From assembly GCA_902615845.1 (NCBI GenBank), contig CACMQS010000002.1, positions 62,001 through 126,000 on the forward strand: a stretch of 64,000 nucleotides of DNA. The letters run 5' to 3'. The stretch is from an uncultured Alphaproteobacteria bacterium (GTDB taxonomy: Bacteria; Pseudomonadota; Alphaproteobacteria; HIMB59; GCA-002718135). Positions 30,796-41,414 of this stretch are shown here, one piece after another; the stretch's first letter is position 1, and each line of letters begins with the position of its first letter. A model generated the notes under the pieces. That model had not been told where the DNA came from and did no database searches. It saw only the letters and a list, made by a program, of their open reading frames with translations. The translations under genes and the position numbers were made by a program.

Positions 30796-32087
30796 TGATT
30801 AAAAAAATAATACCTTCTACGCTAATTGGAAGATCAATAATTATCATCTTTGTACCTATAATTATTATAGTCCTGCTTACTTCTTTTGTTTTCTATCAAA
30901 CCTCATGGAGTATTATTTCTAAGAGACTAACGGAGTCTGTGGCTGCTGATATTAATGTTTTAGTAAAATTAATTAATAATGATCTGACTGATAATGCGAT
31001 TAATATAGCAAATCAGGATTTTAAAATGAAAATCAATATTATTAGTAATAAACAATTATTGTCTTCAAAATTTAGTTTAAATTCAGGAATATTATCTAAT
31101 AGATTAAAACAATCCTTAAGTAATTTGAAAAAAAAATTTGATTATGATTTGTCTAATCTTGAAGAAGGCGTTCTAATATATATTCAAATTGAGGAAGATA
31201 TTTTAGAAATTAATGTTGATAAAGATAGACTATATAGTGAATCTGCTTTTGTCTTTCTGCTTTGGATGATTTTTGCTTCTATTATTCTTTTTTTTATGTC
31301 TTACTTTTTAATGAGTAGACAATTAAGACCGCTTAAAAGACTGGCGATAATTGCTGAGACATTTGGAAGAGGTTTAGATGCTCCAGATATCAAGACTGCG
31401 GGCGCATATGAAATAAGACAAACGGCCAATGCTTTCAATCAGATGAGGACAAGAATTAAAAGATTTTTAAAGCAAAGAACAGAAATGCTAGCCGGTGTTA
31501 GCCATGATCTTAGAACTCCTTTAACAAGAATGAAATTACAAATTTCATTATTGAAGGATGAAAAAGCAAAATCTGAACTAGAAGTAGATGTTAATGAAAT
31601 GACTTCAATGTTAGATAGTTATGTCAGTTTTGTAAAAACAGAATCACCTGAACCAATAGAAATAATTGTAATAAATGAATTAATTGGTGATATTTTAAAA
31701 ACTGTAGAAAAAAATGGTGTTGAGTTAACTATAAAGGAAAAAAACACTATTCAAACTTCTGGAAGACAAATCCAACTTAAAAGAGCTTTCAATAACATAA
31801 TTGATAATTCAAAAAGATATGCAAAAAAAATTGAAATAATTCTTTATACAAATGAAAAAGATTGTGTCATTGAATTTAATGATGATGGTCAAGGTATACC
31901 AAGAGATAAATATGAAGATGTATTTAAACCATTTTTTACTTTAGATCCCTCCAGGAACAAACTTAAAGGAGAAAGTGGTTTAGGATTAACTATTACAAGA
32001 GATATTATTAGATCACATGGAGGTGATGTTAAGTTATCTGACTCAAATCTAGGAGGTCTTCAACTTAAAGTTTTACTTCCTCTTTGA
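30795..32087 (+). CDS. EnvZ-like sensor histidine kinase
   Basis: HAMP-like region, GVSHDLRTPLTRMKLQ H-box, GESGLGLTITRDIIRSHGG G-box. Confidence 0.93.
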   Translation: MIKKIIPSTLIGRSIIIIFVPIIIIVLLTSFVFYQTSWSIISKRLTESVAADINVLVKLINNDLTDNAINIANQDFKMKINIISNKQLLSSKFSLNSGILSNRLKQSLSNLKKKFDYDLSNLEEGVLIYIQIEEDILEINVDKDRLYSESAFVFLLWMIFASIILFFMSYFLMSRQLRPLKRLAIIAETFGRGLDAPDIKTAGAYEIRQTANAFNQMRTRIKRFLKQRTEMLAGVSHDLRTPLTRMKLQISLLKDEKAKSELEVDVNEMTSMLDSYVSFVKTESPEPIEIIVINELIGDILKTVEKNGVELTIKEKNTIQTSGRQIQLKRAFNNIIDNSKRYAKKIEIILYTNEKDCVIEFNDDGQGIPRDKYEDVFKPFFTLDPSRNKLKGESGLGLTITRDIIRSHGGDVKLSDSNLGGLQLKVLLPL

Positions 32088-32089
32088 TT

Positions 32090-32437
32090 TTAAAATAATT
32101 TACCACCATTATTTACCGGTTTATCTGGAGACAATAAAACTGGTTCATTTTCTAAATCTGGCACACCAAGAACTAATACTTCTGAAATAATTTTACCAAT
32201 TTGTTTGGGTTTAAAATTTACAACAGCAATAACTTGTTTATTAATTAATTCATCACTTTTATAATATTTTTGTAATTGTGCAGAGGTTTTTTTTATACCA
32301 ACTTTTTCACCAAAATCTATTTTCAAAATTATAGATGGTTTTTTAAGTTCATTATATTCATAGGCTTCAATTACTGTTCCTATTCTTATATCTACATCTT
32401 CAAATTCTTTGTAATTTATAAAATTATGAGAGTTCAT
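32090..32437 (-). CDS. tRNA-binding domain protein (CsaA-like)
   Basis: DIRIGTVIEAYEY...NKQVIAVVNFKPKQIGKIISEVLVLG. Confidence 0.88.
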   Translation of the reverse strand: MNSHNFINYKEFEDVDIRIGTVIEAYEYNELKKPSIILKIDFGEKVGIKKTSAQLQKYYKSDELINKQVIAVVNFKPKQIGKIISEVLVLGVPDLENEPVLLSPDKPVNNGGKLF

Positions 32438-32970
32438 GAAAATTTTATAACTTTTTCAATAGTGTTTAAATATTTATCTAAGGCACTCATAGTTTTTTCT
32501 AAACTTTCATTTTCATCATTAAACCAAGTAAATAGAGTTATATAATAAAGAGCAAAAATAATTTTTATTTTTATAACACCCTGAATACCACTAGGATTAA
32601 TATTTGCAAAAGTAGCAATTAAAATTTTGCTCTCAATTAATTTAGGAATAAGTTTTAATACTCCTTGTGGTCTAGTCATAAAATGATTAATAATATTCTT
32701 TACAGAACTTCTGTATTCATTCAATATATCATAACGTGCCATCATTATTTCAAACAACATATCTCTCTGTGATGACTTTTCTATATTAGCAAGATTTTTT
32801 TTTAATTGAAAATCAAAGAAGTCATTAATATTCAAAATTAAATCAATTTTATTATTCATATTTGGCACTTTAGTATTAGATAAAAAATTTTTAAGATTAA
32901 TGTCTCTTAATTTTTTTTTCTCTAAATATTGTAAAGTCTTTTTTGCTAGAGATATTTTATTTTGATTCAC
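32434..32970 (-). CDS. COQ9 family protein
   Basis: SQRDMLFEIMMARYDILNEYRSSVKNI typical of COQ9 family; TetR-like fold. Confidence 0.75.
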   Translation of the reverse strand: MNQNKISLAKKTLQYLEKKKLRDINLKNFLSNTKVPNMNNKIDLILNINDFFDFQLKKNLANIEKSSQRDMLFEIMMARYDILNEYRSSVKNIINHFMTRPQGVLKLIPKLIESKILIATFANINPSGIQGVIKIKIIFALYYITLFTWFNDENESLEKTMSALDKYLNTIEKVIKFS

Positions 32971-33782
32971 TGACCTTCACCTTGTTGTTTTGCTCTTGTA
33001 TATGCTGCCTTAAAAACTTGATTAAAGATTTTATCAACCTTATTTATTTTCATTTTCTTGATTCCTGCTTCGGTTGTACCACCTATAGTTGCAACAGTTT
33101 CAACCATTTTTTCAGCAGAAATATTATTTGAGTTTAGTAGATTTAAAGAACCTCTAAAAGTTTCATTAATTAAAATTTTAGCTGTTTTTTTGGAAAAACC
33201 TAAATTAATTGCAGATTTTTCCATAATATCAATTAATTGAAATATGAAACCCGGACCACTCCCTGATACTGCTGTTGCTTTGTCTATAAAAGTTTCACTA
33301 TTAAAAAAAAGAGTTTTGCCACTTAAAGAGAACAATTTATCAATCTCTTTAATTTCTTTTTTATTAATAGATTTATTCGTATAAATGCAATGAACACCCT
33401 CTCCTATTAAAGCAGGTATGTTTGGCATTACTCTTACAATTTTGCTAATATTTAATAAATTTTTTTTAAAAATTTCTGTTTTTTTGCCAGCTATAACACT
33501 TATTGCTATAGATTTTTTATTAAAATTTGCATTTTTTAATTCTTTAAAGACATTTGTTAATTCAAGAGGTCGAGTTGCAAATATTATATAATCAAAATTA
33601 TTTTGGTTATTAATGTCATCAATTGATTTAAAAAATTTTATTTTCTTATTTCTATTTCTTTTTTTAAGAATTGAATATTTTTTTTTATCTATAACACTGA
33701 TGGTGTAATTCTTAAAATTGGACCATCCAGACATTAAAGATCCTCCCATATGACCACATCCAATTAATAAGATATTTTTCAT
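32967..33782 (-). CDS. proC: Pyrroline-5-carboxylate reductase
   Basis: LIGCGHMGGSLMSGW, RVMPNIPALIGEG, TAVSGSGPGFIFQLID. Confidence 0.94.
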   Translation of the reverse strand: MKNILLIGCGHMGGSLMSGWSNFKNYTISVIDKKKYSILKKRNRNKKIKFFKSIDDINNQNNFDYIIFATRPLELTNVFKELKNANFNKKSIAISVIAGKKTEIFKKNLLNISKIVRVMPNIPALIGEGVHCIYTNKSINKKEIKEIDKLFSLSGKTLFFNSETFIDKATAVSGSGPGFIFQLIDIMEKSAINLGFSKKTAKILINETFRGSLNLLNSNNISAEKMVETVATIGGTTEAGIKKMKINKVDKIFNQVFKAAYTRAKQQGEGQ

Positions 33783-33814
33783 CTATCTATAATATAGCAG
33801 TTTTATTATAAAAA

Positions 33815-34303
33815 TTAAGCTCTACCAATAACTTCAAAATTAGAAAATTTTATAGCTTCTTTAGGAGGAATATCGTCAAAGAGAACTTGCTGAAAACTTG
33901 GATAAAATTTTTCACATTCATAAATTCCAATATCAACAAGATCTTCAAATTTTTTGTGTAATGTTTCTGTTGAATTATTTGATAATAAAGTATGTCTAAA
34001 AGCTGGAATACCATTTTTACTTGTTATATCAAAATGCCCAATCCATAAATTCTCATTTATAAGTCCTAGTAGTTCGTACGCCTTATTGAGTTTAGTTTCA
34101 GGAAACTTAATATCAAAAGTTATTGAAAAACTTAGCGCGTTAATATTTTCTGACCAAGTGAAATATAATCTGTAAGCGCACCAATGGGATGCTATCTCAG
34201 CAACCAATTCATGATCGGCAGCTCTACTAAAATTCCATTTTTTTTGATGAATAACATCCTCAATGATATCTATAGGATTTAACAATATATTCTCATTTTC
34301 CAT
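33815..34303 (-). CDS. YbjN domain-containing protein
   Basis: 162 aa; pattern WCAYRLYFTWSENINALSFSITFDIKFP and LGLINENLWIGHFDI. Confidence 0.75.
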   Translation of the reverse strand: MENENILLNPIDIIEDVIHQKKWNFSRAADHELVAEIASHWCAYRLYFTWSENINALSFSITFDIKFPETKLNKAYELLGLINENLWIGHFDITSKNGIPAFRHTLLSNNSTETLHKKFEDLVDIGIYECEKFYPSFQQVLFDDIPPKEAIKFSNFEVIGRA

Positions 34304-34411
34304 ACACTATATAGTCATGGCACATATAAATAGTACTATATCTTGATTACTAGATTGGAGTCGTATTTTGCAAGGCAAAATCTTTAAAAAATGTGAATTA
34401 GTTGAGGATTC

Positions 34412-34702
34412 CTACCTATTTGATTTCTTTTTAGAAGTTTTTTTCTTTTTGACTGTTTTTTTCTTAGATTTTACTGAACTTGAAGATGTTTTTTTTAATT
34501 TTTCATTTTCCATCATAACTTTTTGCACCATTTTTTTCAGTGCATCAAATTCATCTTTTTTAACGAGGTTCATTTTTTTTATTATTTTGTTAACTCGTAA
34601 AGATACAATTGTCTCAATCTCCTCTTTAACACCTGAAAAAGTGCTCATAGCATCAACCGCAAATTTTGATAAATCGGAAAGTATTTTGTTTCTATCAACC
34701 AT
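34412..34702 (-). CDS. UbiK/BMFP-domain accessory factor
   Basis: 96 aa with coiled-coil region VKKDEFDALKKMVQKVMMENEKL and Lys-rich tail. Confidence 0.75.
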   Translation of the reverse strand: MVDRNKILSDLSKFAVDAMSTFSGVKEEIETIVSLRVNKIIKKMNLVKKDEFDALKKMVQKVMMENEKLKKTSSSSVKSKKKTVKKKKTSKKKSNR

Positions 34703-34725
34703 GTTATAATATTAAATATAGATAA

Positions 34726-35517
34726 ATGAATTTTATTCAACCATCAATAGATCCTGTCATCTTATCAATCGGTTTCATCGAGATAAGGTGGTACAGTTTA
34801 GCATATATCTTGGGATTTCTATTAGGAATTTATATTATTAAAAGATTAAACACAATTTATGGAAATCAATACAGTAATAAAAATATAGATAGCTTTCTTA
34901 TTTGGGCAGTATTAGGTGTAATTATCGGAGGGCGAACAGGTTATGTGATTTTTTATCAACTTAATGAATTTTTAACTAATCCTTTTTATCTATTTGAAAT
35001 TTGGAATGGAGGAATGTCATTTCATGGTGGGTTGACGGGTATAATAATAAGTACTTTAATTTTTGCAAAAATTAACAGAAAAAGTTTTTTCTACCTATCT
35101 GATTTAGTTTCAATCGTTGCTCCTATTGGATTATTCTTTGGGAGAATTGCAAACTTTATTAATACAGAACTAATAGGTAGACAAACTGATTTTTATATTT
35201 CAGTTATTTATCCATCAATAGATAATATACCAAGGCATCCTTCTCAAATATATGAAGCTTTTCTCGAAGGAATTATTTTATTTCTCATATTATTAATCTA
35301 TTTTTATAAGATAAAAAAATACAAAATTTACGGAGCAATTAGTGGTCTCTTTTTAATATTTTATTCCTTATTTAGATTTATAATTGAATACGTCAGAGAA
35401 CCAGATTTGCACCTAGGATTATTTTTTAATTTTATCTCAATGGGTCAAATACTATGTATACCTTTTTTTATTTTTGGAATATTGATAATTATAAATGTTA
35501 AGCAAAAGAAAAATTAA
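34726..35517 (+). CDS. lgt: Prolipoprotein diacylglyceryl transferase
   Basis: IEIRWYSLAYILGF, GGMSFHGGLTG, FFGRIANFINTELIGR, RHPSQIYEAFLEG. Confidence 0.96.
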   Translation: MNFIQPSIDPVILSIGFIEIRWYSLAYILGFLLGIYIIKRLNTIYGNQYSNKNIDSFLIWAVLGVIIGGRTGYVIFYQLNEFLTNPFYLFEIWNGGMSFHGGLTGIIISTLIFAKINRKSFFYLSDLVSIVAPIGLFFGRIANFINTELIGRQTDFYISVIYPSIDNIPRHPSQIYEAFLEGIILFLILLIYFYKIKKYKIYGAISGLFLIFYSLFRFIIEYVREPDLHLGLFFNFISMGQILCIPFFIFGILIIINVKQKKN

Positions 35518-36547
35518 TAAAGTAAAACTTCTTAACAATAAAAAAAATTTTCGTTTAGATAAATTTATAGAAACGGCTCTTTTTGGAAATAATGGTTATT
35601 ACCTAAGAAACAAACCTATAGGAAGAAAATTTGACTTTGTTACATCACCAGAAATTTCACAAATGTTTGGAGAAATTATTGGCGTGTATTTAGTTTATAA
35701 TTGGAAGGAAAAAATTAACACAAAATTTAATTTAATTGAATTAGGACCAGGAAATGGAACCTTATTTAAAGATATTGAAAGAACTGCAAAAATACTCCCT
35801 AACTTTTTCAAAAACGCTAATGTTAAATTAATAGAAATAAATAAAGAATTAAGAAAAATACAAGAGAAAAATTTAAATTATTTTAAACAATCAAAAATTA
35901 GATGGTCAAAAGCTTTAAATTTCAAATCTAAACTGCCTTCAATAATATATGCAAATGAATTTTTTGATTGTTTTCCTGTAAGGCAATTTTTAAATAATAA
36001 TAATAATTGGTTTGAAAGATATGTGAAATTCAATGAAAAGGAAAATAAATATTATTCTATAAATAAACGAGTAATTAGTAAAAAAATATTAAATTATTTA
36101 AATGAATACAAAAGACAAAAAATTTATGAAGTTTCTTTTTCAAGAAATAAATATTTCAACCAAATTTGCAAATATCTAAAAAAAAATAGAGGTTTATGTA
36201 TTTTAATCGATTATGGATATAATAAAAAATTAAAAAGCTTTACGTTACAAGCAATATATAATCATAAAAAAACCAGTATATTTGAAAATATAGGGCAACA
36301 AGACATTTCAAGTCATGTAAATTTCAATGAATTAATTGAAATAGCAAAACAAAACAAATTACAAATCAACGAATTTGTTACACAAAGAGATTTCTTATTA
36401 AAATATGGAATACTAGAACGAAAGAAAAAATTGCTAACTAAAAGTATAAATTTAAATAAAAATTTATTAGATGAAGAAGTGGATAGATTAATTAATGTTG
36501 ATAGGATGGGAAACTTATTTAAGTGTCTTGTTGTTTCTAACTTATGA
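35495..36547 (+). CDS. Class I SAM-dependent methyltransferase (MidA/NDUFAF7-like)
   Basis: DFVTSPEISQMFGEIIGVYL, LIELGPGNGTL, ANEFFDCFPVRQF. Confidence 0.9.
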   Translation: MLSKRKINKVKLLNNKKNFRLDKFIETALFGNNGYYLRNKPIGRKFDFVTSPEISQMFGEIIGVYLVYNWKEKINTKFNLIELGPGNGTLFKDIERTAKILPNFFKNANVKLIEINKELRKIQEKNLNYFKQSKIRWSKALNFKSKLPSIIYANEFFDCFPVRQFLNNNNNWFERYVKFNEKENKYYSINKRVISKKILNYLNEYKRQKIYEVSFSRNKYFNQICKYLKKNRGLCILIDYGYNKKLKSFTLQAIYNHKKTSIFENIGQQDISSHVNFNELIEIAKQNKLQINEFVTQRDFLLKYGILERKKKLLTKSINLNKNLLDEEVDRLINVDRMGNLFKCLVVSNL

Positions 36548-37308
36548 TAATTAAAAATTATTTTACACATGCAAAAACTAAATCTTTTGTTAAAGCTGGT
36601 TTTTTTACAAGAAATGGTGGAGTTTCAAAAAAAGAAAACTATTCATTGAACTGTAGCTTAAACCGCAAAGATACAAAGGTAAATGTAAATAAAAATATTG
36701 ATATCTGTCTTAAAAATTTAAAGATTAAAAAAAAAATTAAATTAATTAGTCAAATACACTCCAAAAAGATTTTAGAAATTAATAAAAAAAATATAGGTAA
36801 AAAATATTCTGGAGATGGATTAATCACAAGCGATAAGCAAATAGCTTTAGGAGTTTTAACTGCAGATTGCTGTCCAATTTTTATTTTTGATAAAAATAAA
36901 AAATATATTTGCGCTCTTCATTCAGGCTGGAAAGGGGCATTAAAAAATATAGCTGCTAAAGGTATAGAGTATTTTGTTAAACAAAAAATAATTAAAAGAA
37001 ATATTGTTGTTCTTATTGGTCCTTGTTTGAGCTTTAAAAACTTTGAAGTATCAAAAGATTTCAAAAGTAAGTTTATAAGCAAAAATAAAAAATACTCTAT
37101 TTTCTTCAAATACAAAAATAAAGACAAAGATTTATTTAATTTAAGAAGATTAATTAACTATCAATTTAAGGAATTGGGTATTAAAAATATATACAATATT
37201 AACAAAGATACCTTCTCAAATAAGAAAGTGTTTTTTAGCCATCGAAGGGAATCACAAAAATTTAAAGATACTGGAAGAATGCTCAATATCATTGCATTTA
37301 ATGATTAA
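36544..37308 (+). CDS. pgeF: Purine nucleoside phosphorylase / laccase-domain protein (PgeF-like)
   Basis: FFTRNGGVSKKENYSLN, TADCCPIFIFD, CALHSGWKGALKNI. Confidence 0.92.
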   Translation: MIIKNYFTHAKTKSFVKAGFFTRNGGVSKKENYSLNCSLNRKDTKVNVNKNIDICLKNLKIKKKIKLISQIHSKKILEINKKNIGKKYSGDGLITSDKQIALGVLTADCCPIFIFDKNKKYICALHSGWKGALKNIAAKGIEYFVKQKIIKRNIVVLIGPCLSFKNFEVSKDFKSKFISKNKKYSIFFKYKNKDKDLFNLRRLINYQFKELGIKNIYNINKDTFSNKKVFFSHRRESQKFKDTGRMLNIIAFND

Positions 37309-37355
37309 TTTTGGTTGATCTATTATTATTCTAATATAGTAATTAATTTGATTAT

Positions 37356-38291
37356 ATGAAAATAATCGCCTGTAATAGTAGCAAATCCCTAGCAGAAAAA
37401 ATTTCTAAACATATTGATGTGCCATTAGCAGATGCCTCTGTTAGAACTTTTAATGATAGAGAAATATTTGTGGAAATAAATGAAAATATCAGAGGTGAAG
37501 ATGTGTTTATTATTCAATCGACATCGCATCCGGCTAATGACCATTTAATGGAACTTTTAATTACAATAGATGCAGCAAGGAGGGGATCAGCAAAAAGGAT
37601 TACTGCTGTTATCCCATATTATGGATATGCAAGACAAGATAGAAAGACTGGACCTAGAACACCAATCACTGCCAAACTTGTAGCAAATTTAATTACATCC
37701 GCGGGTGCTGATAGGGTATTAACAATGGATTTACATGCTGGTCAAATTCAAGGTTTTTTTGACATTCCTTTAGATAATATTTTTTCTGTAAGACCGATAA
37801 TCGATGATGTTAAAGAAAGATTTAATGGAAACAAAAATTTAGTTGTTGCTTCACCTGATGTTGGTGGTGTTGTTAGAGCTAGAGCTTTTGCTAAAAGATT
37901 AGAGGCTGGACTGGCAATTGCCGATAAAAGAAGAGAAAAAGCTGGTGAGTCTGAAGTAATGAACATCATCGGAGATGTAAAAGATAAAACTTGTATCTTA
38001 CTAGATGATATAGCGGACTCTGCAGGCACGTTATGCAACGCTGCTGAAGCTCTGAGTAAAAATGGAGCTAAAGAAATTTACTCTTATATTGTTCACGGTG
38101 TATTATCTGGAGATGCGCTAAAAAAGATTGAAAATTCAAGCATAAAAGAATTAGTATTAACAGATACAATAGAGCCTTCTAAAGAGGTAAAAAGCACAAA
38201 AAACATTAGACATATTAGTATTGCTCCTTTAATGGGTGATGCGATTAAAAGGATTAACACTGATACTTCAGTGTCTGCCCTTTTCGATTAA
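37356..38291 (+). CDS. prs: Ribose-phosphate pyrophosphokinase
   Basis: [34 protein letters not shown] motif [13 protein letters not shown]. Confidence 0.97.
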   Translation: MKIIACNSSKSLAEKISKHIDVPLADASVRTFNDREIFVEINENIRGEDVFIIQSTSHPANDHLMELLITIDAARRGSAKRITAVIPYYGYARQDRKTGPRTPITAKLVANLITSAGADRVLTMDLHAGQIQGFFDIPLDNIFSVRPIIDDVKERFNGNKNLVVASPDVGGVVRARAFAKRLEAGLAIADKRREKAGESEVMNIIGDVKDKTCILLDDIADSAGTLCNAAEALSKNGAKEIYSYIVHGVLSGDALKKIENSSIKELVLTDTIEPSKEVKSTKNIRHISIAPLMGDAIKRINTDTSVSALFD

Positions 38292-38305
38292 ATTTTTTTT
38301 ATTTT

Positions 38306-38983
38306 ATGAGTGATTTTAAAGCGATAGAAAGAAATAAAGATATTGGTTCAAATCATAGTCTTTTAATGAAGGGATTAGTCCCTGGTATTATTTACGGCAA
38401 AGGAACTGAGCCTAAAAAAATTGCTCTAGAAGATAAAACACTCAAAAAATTAATGGGTACTGGTTCTTTTTATTCAACAATTATCGATCTTGATGTCGAT
38501 GGAAAGAAAGAAAAAATACTTCCTAAACAATTGCAATATCACCCTGTTAGTGATCGACTTATACATTTTGATTTTTTAAGAGTACAAGAAAATACAAAAG
38601 TAAACGTTGAAATTCCTGTTGAATTTTTAAATCAAGATAAATGTCCTGGTTTGAAAAAAGGTGGAGTTTTAAATACTGTTAGAAGACTTGTTGAACTAAC
38701 ATGTAACGCAAATAATATACCTAGCAAACTAGAATTTGATTTAATTGAAAGTGAAATAGGTGATGCAGTAAAAATTAGTAATATTCAACTACCTGAGGGA
38801 GTTGCTCCCACTATTTCAGATAGAGATTTCGTAATAGCTACTTTAGTTCCACCAACTGTAGAAGTTGAAACTAAAACTGAAGAAACAACTGAAGAAGGTG
38901 CAGCAGAAGGTGATGAAGAGAAATCAGAGGAAAAGAAGGAAGAATCTTCTGATAATAAAGAAGAAAATAAAGAATCTAAGTAA
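38306..38983 (+). CDS. rplY: 50S ribosomal protein L25/general stress protein Ctc
   Basis: GLVPGIIYGKGTEPKKIAL, HPVSDRLIHFDFLRV; acidic C-terminal tail. Confidence 0.95.
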   Translation: MSDFKAIERNKDIGSNHSLLMKGLVPGIIYGKGTEPKKIALEDKTLKKLMGTGSFYSTIIDLDVDGKKEKILPKQLQYHPVSDRLIHFDFLRVQENTKVNVEIPVEFLNQDKCPGLKKGGVLNTVRRLVELTCNANNIPSKLEFDLIESEIGDAVKISNIQLPEGVAPTISDRDFVIATLVPPTVEVETKTEETTEEGAAEGDEEKSEEKKEESSDNKEENKESK

Positions 38984-39004
38984 CTTTACTTTATATTTCA
39001 TTAT

Positions 39005-39565
39005 ATGTTTTTAATTTGTGGACTTGGTAACCCAGGTGTAAATTATAAAAATACCAGACATAATGTAGGTCTCCATGTAGTGGATAATATAATCTCATAT
39101 TTTAATTTGGATAAAATCAAAGAAGATAAAATAAAAGAATTATATTCAGGTGTAATTAATAATCAAAAAATCTTTGTGTTAAAACCTCTTACATTCATGA
39201 ATTTATCTGGAAAAGCTGTTTCAGAAATTGTGAATTTTTATAAAATAAAATTAGACCATACTTTTGTTATACATGATGACCTTGATTTAGAATTATCAAA
39301 AGTAAAAATAAAACAAGGTGGTGGAAACGGAGGTCATAATGGATTGGAAAGTATTGACCAATTTATAGGGGAAAATTATTTTAGAATACGTATTGGAATT
39401 GATCATCCTGGACATAAAGATTTAGTTTCAAGTTATGTTTTAAATAAGTTTTCAAAATCAGAAGAAGAAATAATAAATAAAAAAATTGATAAAATGGTTA
39501 AAAATATAGAATTAATATTTTCAGATATTCCTCTATTTTTAACAAAAATAAGTGAGCAAAATTAA
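39005..39565 (+). CDS. pth: Peptidyl-tRNA hydrolase
   Basis: LICGLGNPGVNYKNTRHNVGLHVVD; FVIHDDLDLELSKVKIKQGGGNGGHNGLES. Confidence 0.97.
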   Translation: MFLICGLGNPGVNYKNTRHNVGLHVVDNIISYFNLDKIKEDKIKELYSGVINNQKIFVLKPLTFMNLSGKAVSEIVNFYKIKLDHTFVIHDDLDLELSKVKIKQGGGNGGHNGLESIDQFIGENYFRIRIGIDHPGHKDLVSSYVLNKFSKSEEEIINKKIDKMVKNIELIFSDIPLFLTKISEQN

Positions 39566-39567
39566 TT

Positions 39568-40668
39568 ATGGGATTTAAGTGTGGGATAGTTGGATTACCA
39601 AATGTTGGTAAATCCACTTTATTCAATGCGCTTACCCAATCAAATAAAGCGGAAGCTGCAAATTATCCATTTGCAACTATTGAACCAAATATAGGAAGAG
39701 TTGCAGTACCCGATGACAGATTAGATAAACTTGCAATCATTGGAAAAAGTGAAAAAATAATCCCATCTTTCATGGATTTTGTTGATATTGCAGGATTAGT
39801 AAAAGGAGCCTCACAAGGAGAAGGTTTAGGAAATAAATTTTTAGGACATGTAAGAGAAGTTGATGCAATAGCACATGTTGTTAGATGTTTTGAAGATACT
39901 AATATTACTCATGTATCATCAAAAATTGATCCATTAGATGATATTGAAACAATAAATTTAGAATTGCAATTGGCTGATCTTGAAAGCTTAAATAATAAAA
40001 AAACTAGTTTAGAAAAAAAATTAAAAGCAAACGATAAAGAAACTAAACATCAATTTGAGATAATAAATAAAATCTTACAAATGCTAGATGCCAATAGTAT
40101 CTTAAAAATTGAGGAATTTGCTAGTAATGAAATTGACTTTGTAAATAGTCTTAACTTAATTAGTCTAAAGCCAACTATGTACATATGTAATGTAGATGAA
40201 GAATCAATTCATACTGGAAACGAATTATCAAAAAAAGTCGTCGAGTTTGCCAAAAAAAATAGTCATTCTGTAGTTTTAATCTCTGCATCAATAGAAGCAC
40301 AAATAGCAGAATTAGATAATGAAGAAGAAAAACTTGAATTTCTTAAAGAACTTAATTTAGATCAAACAACATTGAATAAGGTTATAAAATCAGGATATGA
40401 ACTTTTAGGTTTGATAAACTATTTTACATGTGGTCCAAAAGAAACAAGATCATGGACAATAAAAAAAGAAACACTTGCACCTCAAGCTGCTGGAAAAATT
40501 CACACTGATTTTGAAAAAGGATTTATTAGAGCAGAGACTGTCTCTTATGAAGACTATATAGAAAATAATGGTGATGCTGGAAGTAGAGATTCAGGTAAGC
40601 TAAGACAAGAAGGTAAAGATTATATCGTCAAAGATGGTGATGTAATGAACTTTTTATTTAATATCTAA
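39568..40668 (+). CDS. ychF: Redox-regulated ATPase YchF
   Basis: GIVGLPNVGKSTLFNALT, IEPNIGRVAVPDDRLDKL, TGS-like C-terminus. Confidence 0.97.
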   Translation: MGFKCGIVGLPNVGKSTLFNALTQSNKAEAANYPFATIEPNIGRVAVPDDRLDKLAIIGKSEKIIPSFMDFVDIAGLVKGASQGEGLGNKFLGHVREVDAIAHVVRCFEDTNITHVSSKIDPLDDIETINLELQLADLESLNNKKTSLEKKLKANDKETKHQFEIINKILQMLDANSILKIEEFASNEIDFVNSLNLISLKPTMYICNVDEESIHTGNELSKKVVEFAKKNSHSVVLISASIEAQIAELDNEEEKLEFLKELNLDQTTLNKVIKSGYELLGLINYFTCGPKETRSWTIKKETLAPQAAGKIHTDFEKGFIRAETVSYEDYIENNGDAGSRDSGKLRQEGKDYIVKDGDVMNFLFNI

Positions 40669-41414
40669 GTGACGTCTCGCCAAAGTCTGTTTTTTGCTAA
40701 GTAAACAATTGTTCCTAGAATAATAAAGAATAATATTACTTTGATTCCTAAATTTTTTCTTTCTTCCATTTCTGGTTCAGCAGCCCAGTGAAGAAAATGT
40801 GTTACATCAGCCGATAACTGTTCTGCATTATTATCAGTACCATCATCATAATCTACACTTCCATCGGCTATAGGTGCTGGCATGGCTATTTGATTGCCAG
40901 CCATCCATTTATTGTACCACATTCCATTACCGACCTCCATTCCCTTTGGAGGTTCAACATAACCTAAAAGAAGGTTATAAATATAATCAACTCCATATTT
41001 TCTAGCTTTTGTAATTACACTTAAATCTGGAGGATAAGCTCCATTATTATTTGCTCTTGCTTCATTATCATTGGCATATGGATTGACAAATCTATCTGCT
41101 GGTCTTGCCGGTCTTTCAAACATTTCACCATCATCATTTGGACCGTCTAATACAGTATATTCAGAAGCAATTACTTTTACTTGAGCCTCAGAAAAACCAA
41201 CATCAATAAGATCTCTGTAATATAGCAGTTTCATTGAATGACATCCTGCACATACTTCTCTATAAACTTTATAGCCCCTTTGAATTGCAGCTCTATCAAA
41301 AGTTCCCGTTACACCTTTAAAAGACCAATCATGTTTTGGCATTTTTTCAGTACTCATTTCTGCAGCAAATAAATTTGAAGAGAATAATAAAAAAATAATA
41401 AGTAATAGGCGCAT
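40665..41414 (-). CDS. petC: Cytochrome c1
   Basis: Signal peptide, CAGCHSMKLLYYRDL heme motif, C-terminal anchor. Confidence 0.95.
   Translation of the reverse strand: MRLLLIIFLLFSSNLFAAEMSTEKMPKHDWSFKGVTGTFDRAAIQRGYKVYREVCAGCHSMKLLYYRDLIDVGFSEAQVKVIASEYTVLDGPNDDGEMFERPARPADRFVNPYANDNEARANNNGAYPPDLSVITKARKYGVDYIYNLLLGYVEPPKGMEVGNGMWYNKWMAGNQIAMPAPIADGSVDYDDGTDNNAEQLSADVTHFLHWAAEPEMEERKNLGIKVILFFIILGTIVYLAKNRLWRDVT

Noticed and set aside
32276-32545. Plus-strand 89-aa ORF
   Set aside because: Antisense to the CsaA-like and COQ9 genes; Phe/Ile-rich noise.
34368-34709. Plus-strand 113-aa ORF rich in Phe
   Set aside because: Antisense to the UbiK-like gene; reflects its Lys-rich AAA codons.
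34703-34720. Second Zur-box-like GTTATAATATTA near lgt, and another near 62161
   Set aside because: Only the AT-rich core is shared; flanking AATGTAAT/ATTACATT arms are missing, so more likely -10-like sequence.
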